Shown: positions 48,301 through 59,256 of the stretch, piece after piece
Layout: each line of letters opens with the position of its first letter
Position numbering within the stretch: the stretch's first letter is position 1
NCBI GenBank assembly: GCA_038502055.1
Contig: JAXRKN010000036.1
Coordinates: 4,154,001-4,218,000 of the forward strand
DNA length: 64,000 bases
DNA from: Tanytarsus gracilentus
Taxonomy: Eukaryota > Arthropoda > Insecta > Diptera > Chironomidae
Direction: 5' to 3'
Made by a program: the position numbers and the translations under genes
Notes under the pieces: generated by a model
The model's input: the letters and a program-made list of their open reading frames with translations, nothing else
What the model was told of the DNA's origin: nothing
Database searches by the model: none

Positions 48301-50143
48301 GGGAAAATGAAAATATCAAAAATCCAAAAATAAATGTAGTAAAAATTATAAAAAAAAGATTTTGGTATGAGACAAAAATGATAATCTTGAGAACTCGTTC
48401 AAAATGATTCATTTCACAACAAATCGTTGGCAACAAAAAATAGTTTAGGCGTCAAAAAATTCACTTTTGTAGTATTATCAGCCAAAAAAATATAAGAGTA
48501 AAAAAGTCAAAAAATCAAAAAACAAAAATCAAAAACTTTTCGTTAAAAAGAATCAAAAAAAAATTATAGTCAGTAGAAAAAACTTTTTGCTGTTTCTCTC
48601 ATTTATTTCGGAGGTTTTCGAAGTTATAGCTCTAATATATGTTGACTTTTTGATATTTGGTTTATTTAAGTGATTGTTTTATACACATCAAAGAAATACG
48701 AACAACATTAATGACTTTTATTTTGATTGGCGTTAAAAAAATTAAAAGAAGAATAAACTTAATTCAATGAGTTGGGAATAGAAAGCTTAAAAAAAGTCTC
48801 GAAGATTTAAAAAATTTTGATTTAATTTCTCCAACTCAAGGAATTCTTTAAAATTTAATTGAAAAAAGAAAATTTAAAATTAGGTTGGATTAAAAACACC
48901 AAAGAAGAAAAATGTCATTGTTGACTTTAAAAGAGATTTATTTGGAGCTTTTATCATTTCTGCTGTCATTTTGGCCACTATAGAACTATAATTTCCTGTA
49001 TTTTTATAGTTTTTTCAGTTTAATTTCGCTCAAAAAAATTATGATTAAAAAAGTTGAGTTGAAAGAAAATTAAAATAAAAAGTTCAAAAAAAAATGTAAA
49101 GTAGATTAGAAAGAGCATTTTTAGAGGAGTTAAATATTTTGTTTTGTCGTTTGAGATTTTTTTTGGTTTTCTTTTGTATGTGGAATGTAAAGTGTCAGTG
49201 TGTACCTGATAGTCTTTTCCCTTGACAATGTACTCCAAATCGTACTTTTCTTCCTCCAATCTCCCAATTCTACTATGATAATCACGACAGATGTTCGAAA
49301 GAGCGTCTGCATAAGGGGTTTATTTTTTATATATGTTTATACATAACAGTGAGGTCATAAAGTGATGAATCAAAAGTAAGAAGAAATTTTTCTCTAACTT
49401 CTTTTTCAAACCCGTTTAAAAGCGCAATCAGGGGAAATTTCTTCTTTGTGACTATGAATTCGTACAACTTTAATATTTTCTCGAAATAGAAAATAAAATA
49501 AATTTTTTCATGATTTGCTCATCATAAAAAAAAGTAATTTTCAAATGAGTAAAATGCATAAATAATGGGGTGGGGAGAAAGATAGATTTTATAATAGAGA
49601 AGATAGTAAAAATGGTGGGGAAAGGAAATAATTTATAGGCAAGAGGTGTGTGTGAAATGGTAAACGAGCATAAATACCTTCGTTGGCGCTTTCAAGATCC
49701 TTTGGTTTGCCACATCGTTCCTCAATGATACGTCTACGTTCTGCTGCTTTGCGTTCTTGTTCTTTCTTCAATTCCTCAGCGGCTTTTTTACGTAAGAGCA
49801 ACTACGAAAATTAATTCATTTTTAAACCTCCAATTTTCATTAAAAAGTTTGCACGTTTGACTTACTCGAAGCTTCTTCTTTCTCTCTGGAGTCATGAAAC
49901 CCTTCTTTGCCTTCTTGGCCTTTGAGGCTTCCTCCATGCGCTTACGCACTTCTTCGCGCTTTTTCTGCATTTCGGCCTGTTTGGCCTTCTTTGCCTATTA
50001 TGATTCATAATCATCAATTTAAAAGCTCACAACACCTTGAAAAAAATACTGTAAAAATAATAAAATTAAAAATTTTGTCTTTGAGGTTATTTGCAAAAAT
50101 AACTTTGAAGTTTTGATACCAACCTTACTTCTTCATCAGCCAT
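40211..50143 (-). CDS. wupA: Troponin I (wupA) with alternative central and C-terminal exons
   Basis: Inhibitory subunit of troponin on the muscle thin filament; binds actin-tropomyosin, troponin C and troponin T. Constant minus-strand exons: 50129-50143 (MADEE), 49866-49994, 49678-49801, 42857-42900 and 42595-42736. One of four 101-nt exons is inserted after 49678, and one of three terminal exons follows 42595. Landmarks: KRMEEASKAKKAKKGFMTPE, RKKKLR, RRRIIEERCG, then the alternative helix (about residues 90-123), NAQVNDLRGKFVKPTLKKVS (inhibitory region) and NFRNQLKVVKKKEF. Products are 197, 210 or 216 residues depending on the end; fly TnI is about 200. A leader exon segment 50144-50169 follows a TTTTCTAG acceptor, so there is at least one upstream non-coding exon. 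A MEF2-site cluster lies upstream, as expected for a muscle gene. Confidence 0.96.
41954..41979. repeat. Perfect 10-bp inverted repeat in wupA intron
   Basis: ACTTTCATAT at 41954-41963 and ATATGAAAGT at 41970-41979, separated by six bases, can form a hairpin. It lies between two alternative terminal exons. Confidence 0.6.
42901..46262 (-). other. wupA: Large wupA intron after the alternative exons
   Basis: A 3.4 kb intron (from the most distal alternative exon). Very AT-rich with long accidental ORFs such as a 169-codon minus ORF at 44507-45016 that is low-complexity. No further alternative exon of the 101-nt type was found. Confidence 0.6.
46263..49306 (-). other. wupA: Four mutually exclusive wupA exons
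   Basis: Minus-strand exons 49206-49306, 48181-48281, 47253-47353 and 46263-46363. Each is exactly 101 nt, starts in phase 1 and ends in phase 0, so two together would break the frame. Each encodes a variant of one helix: RDYHSRIGRLEEEKYDLEY, KSYHERMYQLESDKFELEY, KEYWNKIARLENDKYDLEI and KEYYDRMYLCEGQKWDLEH. They match the four-variant exon 6 set of Drosophila wupA, whose forms differ between muscle types and stages. The exon at 48181 is followed by GCAAGG, a GC rather than GT donor. The region lies in the troponin C/T-contacting part of TnI. Confidence 0.93.
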
Positions 50144-52594
50144 TTTTAATGTCTAATTTAATGGAACAACTAGAAAATTTGTAAAATAATAATTAAATGC
50201 ATGTGTTTATGATTTTTTGCAGTCGTAAAATGCAGCAGTTTGGAAAATCTTCACGTAATTTTTTCGACATTTCTCTCCTACGATTATTTTTTTTGAATGA
50301 CCAGAGACGGATTCAGAGAAAATTGCCTTCGCTGCCAAAACTGGCTTCACAAATACACACAAAGAAATTCTCTCACGTATTAAATTTTTTTCTCGGTGAA
50401 AAATTTGTGATGAAAAATTTCACGATTTTTTCCTCTTCTTTCTTTTTTGAGATGAAACAGAGAGAAATATTTTGTAACTGAAGAGTTTATTTATAAAATT
50501 AAATCATATTGACACCCACACGACACCTATGTGAATGCAAAATAAATTGTGTTCTTTACACACCACTCGCTCATTCATGGCAGTTGCTCGCGATCGTCAT
50601 GTTTTCGTAAATGAGAAAAATTTTCGTGCCCACTGAGTAACTTTTGAGAATATCGCGTTAAATTAATTTAATATGAAATGAAAATGTGGCGAAATACTTT
50701 TAAGATAGTCGCGAGATTAAAAATTGTTTTTTATTTTTGAATTTAAGGCTTGTTTATGGCAATTTTGCATGAGTTACTGAAATTATTTTAAAACATATAA
50801 AATTTCTGTTCTTTTCCAATTTAATTTCATCGGTTGAATTAAAAATTTTTTAAGCTACCACAAATTTAAAAGATCTTTAATTTAGATTTCATAAAAGTTT
50901 CAATAAAATTCTCAAACGAAACTTTAATTTTTTTTGTAAATTTTTTCGTCCCACTTTTTGAATAATCTTAAAATAAAAATTAGCTGCCAGTCAAAAAATC
51001 ACTCTCAATGAAAATAAATGACATGTTTTCGTCATGTGTGAATTAAATTTTCGTTTTCTAACCACTTCGCGAGAAAATTGAATTTAGTAATCAATTTTCA
51101 AAAGAGGAAAAAATTATGCTTCCGAATCAAATTAATAAAAATTTCATTATTGTCTAATTATATCAATCACTGCCTTGCTTTAAAGCTACGTGAAGCATCG
51201 AACGACACCGACATGCATCAAAAGGCACCTGCAGATTTTTGCCGTCTGCGCGTGTATCTAAAATTTATCAATTAAAATGAAATATTTATAGATTTTCTCT
51301 GCAGAAAAATTATTTCTACTTGTGGAAAAAATTGTTGAAAATTTATCATTGGCTCCGCAGTACGTCACTGCCTTTGATTGAATTTTAAATGCCTGAGAAA
51401 GAGAGCCACATATTTTTCCTCATGCAAGCTTCTCTATCACTGTGTATGTGCGTGTGTCGTTATTTGTGTGAATAAATATTTAACTGATCGTCGGTGGAAG
51501 AAAAAGAAAGAAAATTTTCCTACTCGGACTATCTTAAACAAAAAATTTTCCTCACTGAGGTGTGGGCGGGTGTATCTTGAGGAAAAATGTAATAAATTAA
51601 GTGTGCGCTTCGTAATGATATTTTCGAGTTCTCCTTAATCCCTATAAAATACTTTATTTAAAAAAAATCTTTTCATATTTTAAAAATAATTCAACCGGTA
51701 TATTATTTTTATTCAAACATGAAATTAAAAGCTAATTCAAGGTAGTCAACGTGCATGTCGCACTTCTTACTCTTATCACACATTTCGAGGTCATTGTGCC
51801 CAATTTTCGAGGAATTTGTCACGCATTTTCTCTCGTTTTCACCAACAAAAAGAAAACATTTTCCGGTATAAATTGCATGAGATCGATCCGAGGTAGATGA
51901 AAAATTTTCACTCTGCCGTCGAGATCGTTTTCACATTCACAGAAGAAAAAAAAATTATTTCTCTCATGATCTACAAATGAAAGTCTAAAATTAACAAGTC
52001 TCAGAAGAAGCTGTGAAATTTTTTTCATGTTGGCGGAGTTCGAAGGCGCACATACACTACACAAATTCAAACTCGCAAGGATATTAAATTATTATTATTA
52101 ATGATGATGAAATAAAATGTCACATTGCACTCATCGTCATTATTGTTCTTCAATAAATATCCTTATTTTTATCACATAAATGTTCATTATTGATGACTCA
52201 TATGTGTGGGTGATGAAAATTAAGAGAAAAGAAAAATTCCTCGACTCTCTAATCCATCTCTGTATATAGCAAAAATTGCGTAACTTGATCACTCTTGTGA
52301 GATTTTATTTTTAGCACTTTTTCTCTAAATTATTTTTTTCTTCCTTCATTTTTTTCTTCTCCATTTGAAATTTTCACTTGATTTTTCACTCACTGGATAA
52401 CTTTTATTTTTATCCTTTTGTCCTTTCTGGAATTATTCTCTTTATATTTTTTCCAAATTGCTGCATATTTCTTATTATTATTTCATCGAGGTGACACAAG
52501 ACTCACCTCAAAAGAAACACTAAGGAAAATAGAATGCTTTTCTTTCTGTTATAAGATCGGACACTGATCAATCCGACGAATAACGGCTGACTGA
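50144..52594 (-). promoter_or_regulatory. wupA: wupA leader exon, first intron and probable start region
   Basis: A good minus-strand donor (TTTTGAG followed by GTGAGTC) ends a putative non-coding exon at 52507. It pairs with the acceptor before 50169. To the right of 52507 the DNA is unusually G+C-rich (about 52560-52720), and an initiator-like TTTCAGTCAG is centred at about 52592. This fits a TATA-less start. The roughly 2.3 kb intron between is where the fly gene carries an intronic muscle enhancer; I see no coding content in it. Start site and exon limits are inferred. Confidence 0.5.
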
Positions 52595-52891
52595 AACGTC
52601 GATGAGCGAAAGAGGCAAGATCGGGAGTGCGCGCGAGATGTAGCTGTATCCACGAGACAATCGGCAATGATCGGTGGCGGGCGGCTGCTAGAAAAGATGC
52701 CTTGCAGAAGAGCAAATAACAGGGCACTAGTGTGTTGAATCTAAAATTAAGCATTTAAAACGATGCTAAAAATATTTTCCCAAGCCGAACGTCCACTCAT
52801 GTGTGTTGGCTGGTGGTTTTTCATTCACACATTCATCAACAATACAACACTCCCGATCGTTTGTCGAGGTGGAAAATCATCTTGCGCGATC

Positions 52892-53666
52892 TTTTTTGAT
52901 AACCCATCAAAGAAATTTCCTCACGTTGTTGCAATAAATTTATGATCATTTAATTTTTTCAATCCCACAAGGACTTTCATGTGCATGATTACAAGAAAAA
53001 TTATTACAACTCATTATTTTTTTGTAGAGTATTTTTCTTTTATTTATGTGTGGCAACAACAACAATTTTAATGTTGATCTAAAAATAGATTTCTCATTTT
53101 TCCACTTGCATGTAAACAGACATCAACACCAGCATGTAAAATTTTCACACAATCACAATTTTCGCTGTATGTGATAAGAAGGAAAAGCTATGTCAAAAAC
53201 ACGCTTTTATGACGATTGAAATGTGTTTGTGTGAAAATTTTTCCTTCTTTTTTGCACACGACAAATTATGCAAAGACAAATTATTTTTTGATAACCCATC
53301 AAAGAAATTTCCTCACGTTGTTGCAATAAATTTATGATCATTTAATTTTTTCAATCCCACAAGGACTTTCATGTGCATGATTACAAGAAAAATTATTACA
53401 ACTCATTATTTTTTTGTAGAGTATTTTTCTTTTATTTATGTGTGGCAACAACAACAATTTTAATGTTGATCTAAAAATAGATTTCTCATTTTTCCACTTG
53501 CATGTAAACAGACATCAACACCAGCATGTAAAATTTTCACACAATCACAATTTTCGCTGTATGTGATAAGAAGGAAAAGCTATGTCAAAAACACGCTTTT
53601 ATGACGATTGAAATGTGTTTGTGTGAAAATTTTTCCTTCTTTTTTGCACACGACAAATTATGCAAA
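52892..53666. repeat. Perfect tandem duplication, about 390-bp unit
   Basis: Bases 52892-53274 recur at 53284-53666 with an offset of 392 and no difference that I could find by eye over 383 bp. The word ACAAATTAT occurs at the junction and near the end of each copy. Each copy carries one MEF2-type site. Either a very recent duplication or an assembly artefact. Confidence 0.9.
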
Positions 53667-56600
53667 AGTATGAGTTGTGGGAGAGTGAGAGAGAGACATG
53701 TATTTGATCTGTATAGTATGTAGGAAAAAAATATAGAACGCAATGTCGTCATCAAAGCAAATATAGATGTGTTGTGTGTTGAGGCGAAGCAGCAAGATGT
53801 GATGAACGGGAATGACTTTGCGAGAGATGAAAGTTTGACAACTTTCGAGTCTAATTAGGTCAGTAATAATTTATTTTTTGAATTTACTTAGTTGATTGAG
53901 TTTCATTTAAATTAAATTAAATTATGAAACTTATTTTTAAAAGTAAAAGTTAAATTTTTTAACAAACCATTTTTTAAAAAAGTTAGTTAAATTTTCCAAG
54001 AGGGAACAATTTTTTTTAAACATAATTCATCATGAAGTTTTTATATAGTAATTCAAAGGAACTATTTGAAATTAATTTCTTCTTAAAAGACAATTTCATT
54101 TACTGCAGTAAATGGAACCAGTCACGTAAAAGTGTTCCCCTTGAGAATGAACAATAACTGCTCTTCGGAGGAATCATTTAGTCCCAATTTTCTAATGAAA
54201 TGCTTAAACTTTATGAATTTACATGCATAACACCGTTAAGGGATCGCTCATTTATAAATTCCAATTAAGCTGCTTATTATGTAAAATCAAGACTATTATT
54301 AATAATTCTAAATGTCAACTTTTTTAATTGAATTCTTATGTGCGTCAATTTTTAAATAATTATACACCAGTCTTATGCAAGAATCGCATCAGCAAGTTTC
54401 CTCTTCAATTCCAGAGCAAGGATTTTACTGACGTCATTGAATTGAAAAACAGGATAGGAAAAGTTCTAATTTTGAATTTTAAAAAGATTTAAAAGCACAA
54501 AACATTTTCTTAAAATAATTCAAAAAAATAATTTTTATAATTTTAATTATGTTTTATATCCTAAAAAGCTAAAAAAGTCATGAAAACATTACAAAAATCC
54601 ACGAGTGGTCGAGGACACGCCATAGTGCAGTCTAAAAATAGAATCGTCAGTTGTTCAATCACCTTCTCTTCCTCAATGCTCCAATGACCTATTTTTGCCA
54701 TCCTAATGACGTCAGCAGCATGCACATAGCTGGATGAAACTTGTTGCAACTGCATTGATAGCAACAACATTCTCTTTTTCTGTATGCGCAAATGCACACA
54801 TGCAGACAATTCGTGAAATAAAAATTGGGTCAAGGAATGATTCACTATCAACATAACTGTATGAACAGTTTTATATACAACAACAAAACTTTGCTGCACT
54901 CGATTCTATTTTTAGCTTGCAATTTGATTAAACCGAATTTTCGTTTCTTAGGATATGCACGAACCCTATTTTTTCCCTCCTCTCTCGTGATGACGCATTT
55001 AATGACCTAAAATCGCAGTGATTGTTCGATATAATGAAAATAGTATCCTTTTTGTTTTTGGATGATATAAGTGAGCACACACCAAAATTATTTATACTCA
55101 TGTCCATTTTTAAAAATAGAATCATTGTTTGGTTCAAGATCTTTATTTATGTATGACAGGACGAAAATATATTTTTGTAAATCAAAATAAAATATCGATA
55201 AGGTGAAATTTTAGCTTTTAATTATTAAATGTTCCTTCTTTATTTTGTTCATTTTGTGTAAAATACTTCCTTGATTATTATCCTGAAATTAGAAAGAAAC
55301 CGTATGTAAATTTGAATTTGAAATTCAACCGAATTCTAATTCCATAATCGAAATATCACCTAAAAATAGCGAGAAACTCCTTGTAAGTTTATTCAAGTGA
55401 GAAAAATAATTACAAAAAATATTTCGCAATGAAATTCAATGGGAAACCTCATCAGGAGCAAAGCTCTCAGAATTGTATATTTTGTGTTATAAAATTGTGG
55501 ATCACCCAATGTGTGAATGCAAAAAAAACTTTCAAACCGTCGATCACGTCCTATTTGAATGTGCAATTACAAGCTCCAACGATGTGAAACAAAAACTCAG
55601 AGACCTTGGTTATCATCCACCCTGGTTTATTCGTGACATAGTGGCACTCGAAATTCATAAAATCGAAAAAAACGCAATGAGATTAATTAGTGAAAAGATG
55701 GCAGAAGAATTGCTCAAAAAAGGAATCATTTAAAAAATAAAAGAATGAAAAAAGCAATAAATCACACTATAAAATAATCGGCAAAACTGGTGAAAACCTC
55801 GTTGCCTATCTTGCATCTTGGAAAAAGAGCCACAAAAGGTTTAACAAGTAACGCGAGATAAACATTTGAAGAAAGAAGAAGAAGAAGAAGAAGTGTTATG
55901 CCATACTTTATACTTTATATGTGTCTTTGCCGTTTGACGTCATCAGGAAAATCGGAGCACGTTTTCATTCAAAAAATAATAAAATCATTCAATAAGAAGA
56001 TTTTTCTGCGCTTGTATTGCGCAACACAAAAGGATTTCACGAACACAATCACGAAAATTCACCATGAAGACGACGATGCGAAAGCTTCACGAACACAATC
56101 TCGAACAAGGATATTCGACATGGCACAAAATTTTCCTTCGTTCAAAACATTTTCATTCTCATCCTTAATCAGTTATCAGTCAGATCTCGTCTCGAGTAGA
56201 AGTGAAGTTAAAAGTGATCCTGAAATATTAAATATTATAAAATTTATCTAGTGAATTATTTAAAAATTAATCGGAAAAATTTTATATTCTAAAAAATTAT
56301 TGAAGTGAATTTTTATTAAATTTTATCTAAAAACATGATGAAAAAAAATTAAAATATTATTTGTAAAAAATTAATTAAATTTTTACTTGATACATTATCA
56401 GTAATATTTTCGAGGTCAGAAAAAGACGTCATTGTTATTTATCTTTTACATTTTCATCCCTCTCGCTAAATTTTTCCTCCCCTCTTCGAGCATCACGACT
56501 CCAAATCCATTAAACTGATAAAAATTTACATTATTTTTTTCGCAAAAAGCGTTTAGCAAAAAAGTCCATAAACGATCATGAGGAAATCAGAAGTCAGAAC

Positions 56601-57070
56601 TTTTTCCACAAAAAAAACTTCTCTATATATGTAAAATTGTCGTAAAGTGGTTGAAAACGAAGAGATGTGTGCTAAAAATAGATTTTCTCTCTGCGTGACG
56701 TCATCGAAACATCCTTTTGCTCATACCACAACCATCCCTCTGTTGAATCTCATTTTCTCTCGAACACACACACACATATTTCCGCATCATACCCTACCCA
56801 AACTTTTTCATCTTATTCCACAGCGTTTGGAGGCATAAAAAGCTCTTCTTTTTCATAAAAACCGGTTCTTCTCCTCCCCTCAACTCCCTCTTGAATTAAT
56901 AAACGTCACTAACGATTTTTTTGCTCGTTTTAATTTAAAAATTTAGTAGAAAAATTGCTGAAAAAGTTTGAAATCCATAGCATTAATTTCTTATTCTTTT
57001 CCAAACACATGAATCCTACTATCATTGCTGAAAAAAGCATGCAAACGTAAGAGTGAAATTCTAAAAATAG
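53079..57070. promoter_or_regulatory. Cluster of MEF2-type sites upstream of wupA
   Basis: The word CTAAAAATAG (consensus YTAWWWWTAR) occurs at 53079-53088, 53471-53480, 54632-54641, 54906-54915 (minus), 55360-55369, 56672-56681 and 57061-57070; TTAAAAATAG is at 55110-55119. Most share a longer form, CTAAAAATAGA followed by TT or AT. I did not find the exact word elsewhere in the window. MEF2 is a direct activator of muscle genes including fly troponin I, so this is a probable muscle enhancer for wupA (inference). Confidence 0.7.
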
Positions 57071-57399
57071 ATTTTGTACACGAATGAAGAGATGGCGAGA
57101 GGGATTTTCTCTTTTGGGCTAAAAATATCATTAAAAAATAGAAAAATATTTTTTCCGCTATGATAATTATCTTTTCGATAATTTTACTGCATTTTAAATG
57201 AGAGTAATTTTTAAAAAATTTCTAAACTTAGTGTAGTTTAGTAAGGTTTTTAATGCTGAAATGTAACAAATTTTACTGCATTAACTGATTCAACTTTCCT
57301 AAAAGATTTAATTTTGACAAAAATTAACAAACTTCTCTGACGAAAATTCGTCAGCAACAGCCATATCAAGTTGTGAAAATTTATTAGGTCATGACGTCA
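54429..57399. promoter_or_regulatory. Five CRE/ATF palindromes in the same upstream region
   Basis: Perfect TGACGTCA at 54429-54436, 54707-54714, 55935-55942, 56696-56703 and 57392-57399, interleaved with the MEF2-type sites. This is the classical bZIP (CREB/ATF) site. Binding is not shown by sequence alone. Confidence 0.55.
55430..55895 (+). mobile_element. Decayed 3' end of a non-LTR retrotransposon
   Basis: The ORF 55473-55733 encodes 86 residues with CECKKNFQTVDHVLFEC, the Cys/His motif that follows the reverse transcriptase (and RNase H) of Jockey/I-like LINE elements, then RDLGYHPPWFIRDI. Upstream bases continue the same frame type but are broken by stops. A run of GAA repeats at about 55868-55892 may be the element's simple-repeat tail. 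Only this 3' remnant is present, with no reverse transcriptase core. Confidence 0.6.
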
Positions 57400-59256
57400 G
57401 TTGCATCGTATCATGCAATAAATGGAAAAAATTCTGCATGTACGTAACTTTAAGCTCTAAAAGTTAATTAACTTTAGGAATCCATAATAATTATTGATTA
57501 AATACCAATTGAAAATTAAAATTTTAAATAATTCTAAATAATTAATATCAAATTTTAAAAAAATTAAAGCGCCATGATAAAAATTTAGATGGATGAAAGA
57601 AAACTTTATCATTAATTTAAAAAATTATCCTTGAAAAATATTGGATCAATTTCTTAAATACCAATTGTAAGCATCTGAAAATTAGCTGAAAATATTTTTC
57701 TATTAAATTTTCAAAACAACCTTCAAATATTTTCCTCAGCTAGTAAAGATTAAAGGTCAATTAAATAAAACATGAATCAGCGATTCTAGCCACATTCATA
57801 AGTGATATGAAGCGCTATAACAAGATAAGAAAGGAAGTTACTTTTTCTTTGAAATATGAATCGTTTAATTTACTCAGAAATGAGAGATCAATTTTCATAA
57901 AATTATATTCATTATTGAGAATTATTTGTTAGTGAACTCTGAAAAATTCTAGCTCGTGAGGTTATTGAAACAGGAGAGAGGGAAAAAAGTATAGGAAATA
58001 TGTGATGAGACCATACAAATGACAAATGATGTTCCACTTCCACTCACGTGTCAATTTCTTTCAATTTCTCTCAGACGCGCGGGGTGGCAAAAAAGTTTTA
58101 GCAAAATTATGCCATGTTACACAGAGTCGAATGCAAGGGAGCCAAAAGATTTTTAAACTTAAAATTCTAAATAAATTTACGCCTTAAATTTCACGATTTT
58201 ACAAATGAATTTACTCTTTAAAAGTTGATATGTCCACACCTGCTTTATTGATAATTCAAAACCCACATCGACATTCGATACATGAGAAAGTATATCGCAG
58301 AACGGAAAGGGAGAAAAAGGAGCAAACTAATGTCATAAAAAGCAGCACTTTTAAATATTCAATATACGAATTCACTATTCTCACATTGTATTGAGCCTAT
58401 TAGCGTATTGCCTTTCAAACGTATGTAAGTTCATAATTCCTTACTATCAGATTATTTCCAACTCCATACACGGGGTCGAAGGAAACCATTTAATTTCTAT
58501 AAAAGGAATATTTTTCGAAAAATTCACTTCAGTCTCGTGTCTTGTCTAAAACTGTTGAAATGTAAAAGAAACAAAATGTGCTCACAATTCAAAAATTAAC
58601 TTGAGCATTGCATGCTTAAAAATATTTTTGAAACATCTGAAAAAGTTTACATTATTAAAAATTTGTGTTGTCTAAAAAATTCAACGGCATTATTTTAGAG
58701 CAAAATTGAGTGAAAAATTTTTCAAAATTTTTATTTTTTAAATCCCGTTAAGAAATTGTATAAGACACTTTTCCACTCGATTAACTTTTATCTTCCAAAT
58801 TAAAAGTGAATAATGTTTGCGTGTTAATTGTGAAGTACGCCCATGAGGTCAATATGAAATATTGTTTTTGACTCAACCCCTCTCATATAGTTTATTATGG
58901 CAAAGAGGAAAAAAATCGTTTTAATAATTTAGACCTCTGTAGGGAAATTTTTTAAATTACAAATCAATCGATTGATTTAAATCACGATACAAGAGAGTTA
59001 AGCCCGACCGAGTGACATGAAAAAAGTTTGAAACAAGAACAGTTGCTTCACATCACAAAAGGAGCTATTAAGGGAAACCTTTGTGCGTGTTGACAGCGGC
59101 TGATCTTCCTAGAACCTCATCAAAAATGTCATCGGGGAATTTTACGCAACAAGAATTTTATTCTGATCATCAATTTGTATATATAAAATATAGTTTAATA
59201 TCTATTCTGTCTATGAATTTATTTCAGAATCATTAATCTCTCATTTGCAGTCTGTC
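57400..59256. other. Spacer upstream of wupA, downstream of TTC17-like gene
   Basis: AT-rich DNA without coding signal. It lies between the 3' end of the TTC17-like gene and the MEF2/CRE region. Confidence 0.55.

Noticed and set aside
55898..56251. 117-codon plus-strand ORF
   Set aside because: No recognisable domain or splice context; composition is like the surrounding non-coding DNA, and it lies just after the retroelement remnant.
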